Positions 5,604 to 11,323 of a stretch of DNA of 11,323 nt are shown in pieces (position 1 is the stretch's first letter; each line of letters opens with the position of its first letter). The DNA is taken from NCBI GenBank assembly GCA_007128995.1, contig SKWJ01000178.1:1-11323 (forward strand), in the 5' to 3' direction. Origin of the DNA: Paracoccaceae bacterium. GTDB taxonomy: Bacteria > Pseudomonadota > Alphaproteobacteria > Rhodobacterales > Rhodobacteraceae. Both the position numbers and the translations under genes were made by a program. The notes below the pieces were generated by a model. The model saw nothing but the letters and a program-made list of their open reading frames with translations, was not told the DNA's origin and made no database searches.

Positions 5604-7885
5604 GCTTTGTGGTCCCTTGTCGACATGACGAGGCGCAAGGCGACCAGCGCCGAGATGAATGCGATTCCCAGCATCAGGATCGTGTAGACAATGGGACGCG
5701 CCGAAAAGAAATTGCCCATCGCGCTGCGGAAGTTCTGCAGCGTCCAAGGTTCCAGAAGAATTGGCCTGCGATCAGGCGCGAACCAATTCATCCAAATACC
5801 TTCATGAGAGAGAACCGAAACCTGACCCTTCGGCCCGCCCCCAAAAGACCTCGCGCTGGCAATCGCTAGCGTGATGTCGGTGATGTCGCTGTCAGGGTTG
5901 CGCAGCATCCAGATTTCATCGGGACGGTCCGGGTCAAGCTGGAATAACACCGCTTGCCCACGATGTTCGGCAAGCCAGGCGTTCAACTGGTCGCCACTGT
6001 TGGGGAACAGGCGGTCCGTCAACCGGCGCGCCTGGTGGCGGATCTCGTCCAGGCTCTGGTTGACAATGGTAGAAAGCGCCATGGATTGCGGCCTGCGAGC
6101 ATTGAACGGATCGGTGTCATCGCGACTGACGAGGTCTGTCGACTGGTTCAACTGGGTCAGGACAGTGTCTTCCAGCAAGCGACGGTCGGCGTGGTAATGC
6201 GCGGTGGGTAGGGAACCGAGATCGTCAATGGCAATCAGATGCAGCGTCGAAGGCCGGATCGGCGCACGTGATTGCGACAGGGCGGCAGAAAGGGTCAGGG
6301 CGTCCATTTCCGAGAATGCGCGGCCGCTCATGTCATTCATTTGCAGACTGTCCGGGCCAAGCGCCGAGAAGGCAAGGTCCATATCCGGCATCGCCATGGA
6401 AGGGCTGTAGGGCACGCGCAGGGTTGTGTTCTCGCTGATCTGTAGCATTGGCGCATCCCCGGCAGCACAGGGCAGATCTGGCGGATCGCCCGGCACGAAC
6501 ATCTCGAATGTCAGAAGATTGGTTCCCGGGCGCAGCAGCCGGGCTTCAAAATCGATCGGAAAGGCGGTGATCGGTTGCCCGCCTTGCCCGCGCAGAGGCA
6601 ATAACCGGATCGCGGCGCCGTTCACCTTCAGCAGCAGTGTAGCGCCTTCTGGCAGATTGGTTGCATAGGCGTAGTCAAGATTGATGCGCGCCTTGGCCGC
6701 TGTCAGGACAAGCCAGTCAGCGGGCAGTCGAAACACATGATTGCGCACTGCGTAATGCTGCGAGAAATTCTCGGTTGCCACACCCAACTCCGAGATCGGG
6801 ACATCGCGCTCCGGGGTGACCAAAGGGACTTGGGTATGGGCGGCCCGCGCTTCAATCTGCGCGATGATCCCAAAGATGTCTTCGGGACGGCTGTCCTGCG
6901 CCACTTCCAGCACCAAGACAAATGCACCATCTCCAGCGGTCTGAAACCGCACATTGCTGCGCGCAGCGGGAATGATGGTGATCCGGGCATGTGCCGGGTC
7001 GGTCGTCGCTACAGTCCAGTAATCTGTGAAGCGAATGGCCACGGGCGGACCTGACAGGAGCTGATTCAGATGGCTGACGATATACTTCCGCCAATGCCCG
7101 GCATCGGCGCCAAGGCTGTCAAGGCCACGCACCTCAACCGGCTGGGCGGAAGTGGCCTGCGCCGAAAGCGCCATCAGAAACGCCTGGGTGTTCGTGGCAT
7201 CGCGGGGATGTGGGACCACAAGGCCGCTGCGCGACAGATCAATGTCCGTCCACAAGTCAAATGCGGCCTCGGGACCACAATAGATCCTGTGATGCTGACG
7301 CAGTTCGATCACGACCCGGTTGCGGCCGCTTTGCAGCACATCTGGGGGCAGGCCAATATCCGTGGGGCCGAAGTCCTCGACAGCCTCCAGTCGCTGCCGG
7401 CCAATGTCCACACCATTGACCTCGACACGGAAATAAGAGCGTTCGGCGAGATTGTTGATGCCAGACAAAGCGGTGACCCGCAACAGATCATGCTTGGCGG
7501 GATCAGCTGCGTAAAGATCGAAGGAGACCCATTGCCGTTCGCCCGTGATACGCACGACACCGTCGGTCAGCGGATACCGAAGATCGATCAGCCGCAAGGG
7601 CGAGATCCAGCTCTCGCGATCAGGATCTGCCACTGTCGAAGCTTCACTGACCCGGCGCGCCGCATCGCTGCGCGCGCTCAGATCGACACTGTCCATCGCC
7701 GAAAGAACGCCCTGCGCATCCTGTTCCGGAAGCGGGATGATCCCGTCTGCATCGGCTTGTGCGCCTGCTGGCACCGGACTGGCAATGAATGCCAGTGCAG
7801 AAAGCGCAACAACCGCGCAGACCGCGCGCACGCTTTCGCGTCGCAGGCGGCCGTCGGGCAATGCGTTTTCCGGGTGCGGGATCAT
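5600..7885 (-). CDS. bcsB: Cellulose synthase periplasmic subunit BcsB
   Basis: Membrane-anchored periplasmic partner of BcsA, needed for activity and for guiding the emerging glucan. The 761-residue product is close in length to other BcsB proteins (about 725-780). It begins with a signal sequence (hydrophobic 21-37, cleavage likely after AGA at residue 42) and ends with a single membrane helix (about 731-753, PIVYTILMLGIAFISALVAL) and a short basic tail, as expected for the anchor that packs against BcsA. Between them lie two carbohydrate-binding/flavodoxin-like repeats. The block HHRIYCGPEAAFDLWTDID (198-216) is a well-conserved BcsB element with Cys203; a second Cys-containing stretch, DLPCAAGDAP, occurs in the second half. 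The ATG start overlaps the bcsA stop (TAATG), and the stop overlaps the bcsZ start (ATGA), implying coupled translation and fixed stoichiometry. Confidence 0.96.
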   Translation of the reverse strand: MIPHPENALPDGRLRRESVRAVCAVVALSALAFIASPVPAGAQADADGIIPLPEQDAQGVLSAMDSVDLSARSDAARRVSEASTVADPDRESWISPLRLIDLRYPLTDGVVRITGERQWVSFDLYAADPAKHDLLRVTALSGINNLAERSYFRVEVNGVDIGRQRLEAVEDFGPTDIGLPPDVLQSGRNRVVIELRQHHRIYCGPEAAFDLWTDIDLSRSGLVVPHPRDATNTQAFLMALSAQATSAQPVEVRGLDSLGADAGHWRKYIVSHLNQLLSGPPVAIRFTDYWTVATTDPAHARITIIPAARSNVRFQTAGDGAFVLVLEVAQDSRPEDIFGIIAQIEARAAHTQVPLVTPERDVPISELGVATENFSQHYAVRNHVFRLPADWLVLTAAKARINLDYAYATNLPEGATLLLKVNGAAIRLLPLRGQGGQPITAFPIDFEARLLRPGTNLLTFEMFVPGDPPDLPCAAGDAPMLQISENTTLRVPYSPSMAMPDMDLAFSALGPDSLQMNDMSGRAFSEMDALTLSAALSQSRAPIRPSTLHLIAIDDLGSLPTAHYHADRRLLEDTVLTQLNQSTDLVSRDDTDPFNARRPQSMALSTIVNQSLDEIRHQARRLTDRLFPNSGDQLNAWLAEHRGQAVLFQLDPDRPDEIWMLRNPDSDITDITLAIASARSFGGGPKGQVSVLSHEGIWMNWFAPDRRPILLEPWTLQNFRSAMGNFFSARPIVYTILMLGIAFISALVALRLVMSTRDHKA

Positions 7886-10314
7886 TAATCTGCTTCCAGA
7901 CCTTTGGCGGAAAAATGTGTCTGACGCTTTGTTGCCCGCATGTCCGACCGGTGGCCCAGCCCCCAGTTTGGCAGCAACGTATCCAGGCCGGGATTTGCGA
8001 TTACCGGATCGAAAGCTTCACCGAAGGCAAGCAAATGCGCCGGTTTGGCTGAATCGATTTCACCACGGCGCGCGCGGTCTTCTGCCGCGCGACGGCGCGC
8101 GGGCTCAGCCATCAGCCCGCGCATCGTGTGCCAGACTGACGAGAAGGCAAGCATGACCACATAGCCCAGACCCTTGAGCAGTCCCATCCGCCCGGACTTG
8201 CTCGCGCGGATCGTCTCCCAGTTGGCGCTGTTGCCGAAGATCAGATGAGCGATTGTCTCGCGCGTCTGGATGGGTTGGTCGAGATCATACCGTACTCCCA
8301 GGATCAGTTCACCCTTCACGCGTTCGAGATTCTTGACCTGCACGCGGACCGCGTTTTCCAGATGCGGAGATTCCGGGAATTCCGGGATGAAATACAACAC
8401 GTATCCCGGCACGATGGATGCAAGTTCCGCCTGATCCGTGTCGGGGCTTGGAATGATCTTGATCCTTGCACCGCTGGTCGAGGAATCTTGAACCACTGCC
8501 GCGGTGTAACTCAGATTCCCATCGCGCCCGATCGCGGCCGCTGCGGGCACGTTCATCTGCACGCGCGGCACACCCCGACGCTGCTGCCGTTCGGCGATGG
8601 CGCGCAATGACGCGGACAGGATGATGAAGTTGAACACAGCCCAGCCACCCACAACCTTGAGGATGGTGTGATCTCCGGGAAATAGAACCCATCGTATCAC
8701 CACTGCCACAACACCCAGTCCGGCAATCGCCCAAAGCACCAGAAGCGGGCGATACATGGGTGAAATGTAATCTTCTTCCAGGACTTCGTCCTTGGCCGTC
8801 ACATTGAACTTGGCTCCACGCGGCTTGAAGAGCGTCTTGATCACCACGCCGGACAGATACGGAGCTTGCGCGGTTTCGTATATTTCGGACATCAATGGCC
8901 AGCGCACCCTTGCGTAGAGTGCATTCTGAACCAGAAAAACCGTTGCGATATAGGTGCCCATGTAGACCATCACTTCGGATATCGTTGCCACAAATATCTG
9001 CAAGCCGAAGAACAGATAGGCCAAAGGCGCGAGGATGAAGACCATGCGCACAAGTGGAAAAAGCCAGAATGTCATCGAATTGAGGTAACACAGGCGTTGC
9101 GTCAAGCTCATGCCCTTGCGCCGCAAGGGGTTCTTGAGCATCAGTAACTGCATCATTCCCGCCGCCCAACGGCCGCGCTGCTGAATAAAGCTGACAAATG
9201 TTTCGGGCTGAAGCCCCGCGATCATTGCGTGATCGACATAGAGACTTTTCCAGCCGCAGGAATGAATTTCAAGCGCTGTTTCCGCGTCTTCGGTAATCGT
9301 ATCGCCTGCAAATCCCCCCACGTCATCCAGCGCTGCCCGGCGCAGGACCGATGCGGAACCGCAAAAGAAAGCCCCACCCCACCGGTCAAGACCGCGATGG
9401 CCGAGGTGGTAGAACATCTCATTCTCGGGCGGGCAATCGGGCCGAAGCCCGATATTTCGCTCGACCGGATCAGGGTTAAGAAAGAAGTGTGGCGTCTGCA
9501 CCAGAAACAGCTTCGGGTCTTCCACGAAATACCCGACGGTGCGCGCCAGAAAATCACGGCTGGGGACGTGGTCCGCGTCGAACACCACCACCAAATCGCC
9601 GTTCAGCTTCTCCAGCGCGGCAGACATGTTTCCGGCTTTCGCGTGTTCATTTCTTGGCCGGGTCGAGTAGACGACACCCAACTCGAGACAAAGATTCTGC
9701 AATTCAGCACGGCGCTCACGGGACTTGCGCGCGATTTCGGGATCTTCGGAATTGCAGCGCTGATCTGTCCCTCCGTCATCACACAGAACGACTGTGCGTT
9801 TATATGGGGGGTAATGGATGTTTTTTGCTGCCGACAATGTGACAGCAAGCATTTCTGTTGGTTCGTTATAGCTGGGAACCAGAATATCAACAGTAGGAAG
9901 ATCGTCCGCGGCCACCTTGGGGGGCAAAGTGCGGGTGACCGGGTCTGCGGTAATGAACGAACTGATGAAGAAGACACAGATCGCATAAGTTTCGACGATC
10001 AACAGAGAAACCGCCATCGCGAACGAGACCGGCGTCTCGATCGACGGCAGCGTCTCGGTGACACGCCAAGCCCAGTAACGCATGACAATTGCGCTGGCGA
10101 CGGACAGCAAGACGAAGCGGGCCGCGATATTGTCGATGGTGAATGGCTTCAAGAGCGCTATGACCAGCACCGCGAAAAGGCCCAATGCACCTTGAACTGC
10201 CGTGGATGTCGGGATGTTGGAAAGGGTCGCAAGCGCGCCGGCCAGTGCCAGCCATACGAGCACCAGACAGACCTCCGAGAATTTGAGTTTTCGCGTTGCG
10301 ATTATAAACCGCAT
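7885..10314 (-). CDS. bcsA: Cellulose synthase catalytic subunit BcsA (GT2 with PilZ domain)
   Basis: Inner-membrane processive GT2 enzyme polymerising UDP-glucose into cellulose and moving it across the membrane, activated by c-di-GMP. The 809-residue product has about four N-terminal helices (within 13-120), the GT domain (about 140-390), four more helices (about 412-436, 445-465, 520-545, 553-570) and a C-terminal PilZ domain (from about 575). Catalytic motifs are VLCDDGG (Asp179/180), FDADH (Asp246/248), FFCGS (316-320), TED (341-343) and QQRGRW (378-383). The gating-loop motif FNVTAKDE starts at Phe503. PilZ shows RRGVPR (Arg580, Arg584) and DSSTSG (610-615). From memory, Phe503, Asp246, Asp343, Glu371 and Arg580 are also the numbers in the R. 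sphaeroides BcsA structure, so the N-terminal 600 residues should align with almost no gaps. The tail after about 735 is Arg-rich and seems slightly longer than that protein. An AAGGAT ribosome site lies about 9 bases before the ATG. Confidence 0.98.
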   Translation of the reverse strand: MRFIIATRKLKFSEVCLVLVWLALAGALATLSNIPTSTAVQGALGLFAVLVIALLKPFTIDNIAARFVLLSVASAIVMRYWAWRVTETLPSIETPVSFAMAVSLLIVETYAICVFFISSFITADPVTRTLPPKVAADDLPTVDILVPSYNEPTEMLAVTLSAAKNIHYPPYKRTVVLCDDGGTDQRCNSEDPEIARKSRERRAELQNLCLELGVVYSTRPRNEHAKAGNMSAALEKLNGDLVVVFDADHVPSRDFLARTVGYFVEDPKLFLVQTPHFFLNPDPVERNIGLRPDCPPENEMFYHLGHRGLDRWGGAFFCGSASVLRRAALDDVGGFAGDTITEDAETALEIHSCGWKSLYVDHAMIAGLQPETFVSFIQQRGRWAAGMMQLLMLKNPLRRKGMSLTQRLCYLNSMTFWLFPLVRMVFILAPLAYLFFGLQIFVATISEVMVYMGTYIATVFLVQNALYARVRWPLMSEIYETAQAPYLSGVVIKTLFKPRGAKFNVTAKDEVLEEDYISPMYRPLLVLWAIAGLGVVAVVIRWVLFPGDHTILKVVGGWAVFNFIILSASLRAIAERQQRRGVPRVQMNVPAAAAIGRDGNLSYTAAVVQDSSTSGARIKIIPSPDTDQAELASIVPGYVLYFIPEFPESPHLENAVRVQVKNLERVKGELILGVRYDLDQPIQTRETIAHLIFGNSANWETIRASKSGRMGLLKGLGYVVMLAFSSVWHTMRGLMAEPARRRAAEDRARRGEIDSAKPAHLLAFGEAFDPVIANPGLDTLLPNWGLGHRSDMRATKRQTHFSAKGLEAD

Positions 10315-10337
10315 TTGAATAAATCCTTACAAGAACA

Positions 10338-11018
10338 TCAATTCGCCTGCCCCAATGCGAATGCCCTGGCCCCGATCGGTTCCAGAGCAGCCTCAAGTGA
10401 ACCCGAAACGCAGTTGCGCAGCATGAAATCAAGAGATGAGGTGCCCCGTGGCAGAGATCGCGCACCGATCCGTGACCTGCGAAGCGCCAATACACAGATA
10501 ATGTCGCCACCGGGGCGCAATGTTGTGTAGGTGATCGCACCGACCTGATCCGACAGAGTGCTTAGCGACGTATCGGTTACATTCGCAAACGGCGCTGGAG
10601 GCCCGCCGAACTGAGCCAGAACCTGTTGCAGGATCAGGTTCGACGGGCTGGACGCTCGCTGCGTCTGCGCCCGGATCATGAGAATATTTTCTCCGGAAAG
10701 GGATGTCGGATTCGGCAAGGTGATGCGCTGTTCCGTGGCAATGCCCAGATCACGCTCTAACACCAGAAGTGCATCTGGGACATTTACGAAGGCACGCGCG
10801 GCTGGAACGACATTATATTCTGTGAGAGCCTCGGAAAGTTCTGTCGGACTGCTGTTGGCGTCTGGCACAAACATCTGGCAGCCCGAGAGTCCCAGACCCA
10901 GACCTGCGATGCCAGTAAAGCACCAGAAACGCGCATACCAAACATGCCTCCAGAACCCGGTAAACAGCAGATGCTCATCAGCCCTGTTACGTTCCATGAC
11001 CTGCCCAACTAAAGTCAT
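10338..11018 (-). CDS. bcsN: Cellulose biosynthesis lipoprotein, BcsN family
   Basis: First gene of the operon, ending 23 bases before bcsA. From the ATG at 11018 the product is 226 residues. A hydrophobic stretch ending LGLGLSGC (Cys47) is a lipobox, so the protein is probably a lipoprotein. The following Gln at +2 would favour outer-membrane sorting under the enterobacterial rule. The rest (VVPAARAFVNVPDALLVLERDLG near the start, then GENILMIRAQTQ and GGDIICVLALRRS) fits the small BcsN family found ahead of bcsA in Agrobacterium-type operons; its molecular role is not established. The start is uncertain: ATG 10997 (MERNRADEH) is an alternative, neither has a clear ribosome site, and an in-frame TAA lies shortly upstream of 11018. 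The family call rests on position, lipobox and remembered sequence style. Confidence 0.78.
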   Translation of the reverse strand: MTLVGQVMERNRADEHLLFTGFWRHVWYARFWCFTGIAGLGLGLSGCQMFVPDANSSPTELSEALTEYNVVPAARAFVNVPDALLVLERDLGIATEQRITLPNPTSLSGENILMIRAQTQRASSPSNLILQQVLAQFGGPPAPFANVTDTSLSTLSDQVGAITYTTLRPGGDIICVLALRRSRIGARSLPRGTSSLDFMLRNCVSGSLEAALEPIGARAFALGQAN

Positions 11019-11034
11019 CCATAAAGAAACCCGG

Positions 11035-11052
11035 CATCCCGCTTAGCGGATG
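11035..11052 (-). promoter_or_regulatory. Hairpin in the bcsN leader
   Basis: On the minus strand CATCCGC and GCGGGATG form a stem (CATCC with GGATG, then GC with GC across one bulged G) around a TAA loop. It lies 17 bases upstream of the likely bcsN start codon. It could affect translation initiation or mRNA stability at the head of the operon. Only the symmetry is visible; a regulatory role is inferred. Confidence 0.3.
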
Positions 11053-11287
11053 GCGCGAAAAAACCGTATCAATTTTGGTCGGATGACGTCTTCTCACATA
11101 TCTATGCCTCAAGTCAGGGCACTCTCTTTTTGTCCGGAGCGCCTCTGGAGTTCTGCTGCCTGCAAATATTAGTGACAAGTAAGTACACTTTTTTCGTTCA
11201 CTTTGCAATTTTTTTTAATTAATTTCAGTCGGCTTAAATTAAGTTGAATTCACCACATATATCTACACGCTCTGATTGAGCTTCGTT

Positions 11288-11312
11288 CTTGATGTGTTGA
11301 ATATGGATCAAG
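11288..11312. promoter_or_regulatory. CTTGAT-N13-ATCAAG dyad upstream of the bcs operon
   Basis: CTTGAT (11288-11293) and ATCAAG (11307-11312) are perfect inverted arms, with a nested TTGA-N7-TCAA (11297-11311). The nested form resembles an FNR/Anr box but has one extra base in the spacer (TTGA-N6-TCAA expected), so FNR-type control is not claimed. It lies about 270 bases before bcsN and could also belong to a gene beyond the window edge. Confidence 0.3.
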
Positions 11313-11323
11313 TATTCTCCAAG

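Larger units (their letters stand above)
11019..11323. other. AT-rich leader and probable control region of the bcs operon
   Basis: About 305 bases with no convincing gene; the only open frame (11208-10987, minus) needs a TTG start and overlaps bcsN. The part at about 11160-11280 is much richer in A+T than the rest of the window, with an 8-T run (11209-11216), CTTAA-A-TTAAG (11233-11243) and TGAATTCA (11245-11252). Such tracts often mark promoters or nucleoid-protein/MucR-type sites in alphaproteobacteria. I could not choose a firm -35/-10 pair. Confidence 0.5.

Noticed and set aside
7070..7888. 272-codon plus-strand open frame opposite bcsB
   Set aside because: Antisense shadow of the conserved N-terminal part of BcsB, with no motif of its own.
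9229..10530. 433-codon plus-strand open frame opposite bcsA
   Set aside because: It is a GC-driven shadow of bcsA, whose own frame contains all GT2 and PilZ motifs; it also crosses the bcsA/bcsN boundary.
10987..11208. Small 73-codon open frame upstream of bcsN
   Set aside because: Needs a TTG start, spans the AT-rich leader and overlaps bcsN out of frame; no similarity to small Bcs proteins was recognised.
11297..11311. FNR-like box TTGA-N7-TCAA
   Set aside because: The spacer is one base too long for the FNR/Anr consensus, and it lies far from the operon start.
1..11323. tRNA, rRNA, CRISPR array or prophage/defence genes
   Set aside because: No cloverleaf, rRNA-like sequence, regularly spaced direct repeats or phage/defence proteins could be seen.

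Overview
The window comes from an alphaproteobacterium, most likely a member of the Rhodobacteraceae. It is GC-rich, tightly packed on the minus strand, and its cellulose synthase carries its key residues at the positions I recall for the crystallised Rhodobacter sphaeroides BcsA. All recognised intact genes are on the minus strand, so transcription runs from right to left. The species cannot be named from sequence alone.

Right and centre (about 11323 to 3118): a complete cellulose-synthesis operon in the order bcsN-bcsA-bcsB-bcsZ-bcsK (TPR protein). This is the alphaproteobacterial layout typified by Agrobacterium (often called type III). An AT-rich leader (11019-11323) holds several inverted repeats. 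Then come a lipoprotein of the BcsN family, the inner-membrane cellulose synthase BcsA with a C-terminal PilZ (cyclic-di-GMP) domain, its periplasmic partner BcsB, a GH8 endoglucanase BcsZ with a Tat-like leader, and a periplasmic TPR protein with no outer-membrane barrel. The last four genes overlap by 1, 4 and 4 bases (TAATG, ATGA, ATGA), so they are almost certainly one translationally coupled transcript.

Left centre (2662 to 1769): galU, UTP-glucose-1-phosphate uridylyltransferase. It makes UDP-glucose, the substrate of BcsA. It is separated from the bcs operon by about 455 bases of apparently non-coding DNA with dyads and hairpins.

Left (1768 to 1): a 540-base gap carries a decayed piece of an IS3-type transposase, REP-like palindromes, a phased TTCGCGA repeat and a strong 21-base dyad. 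It is followed by the N-terminal 409 codons of a right-handed beta-helix protein that runs off the window edge. Its sequence shows two consecutive beta-helix modules and no signal peptide.

Together, GalU supplies UDP-glucose, BcsA/BcsB polymerise and translocate glucan under c-di-GMP control, BcsZ trims it in the periplasm, and BcsK and BcsN are accessory envelope proteins. The outer-membrane exit route is not encoded here. The beta-helix protein may be another cell-surface or matrix factor, but that link is only by proximity. I see no clearly new system; the most noteworthy points are the missing export pore, a Glu at the expected catalytic-base position of BcsZ, and the dyad-rich intergenic regions.
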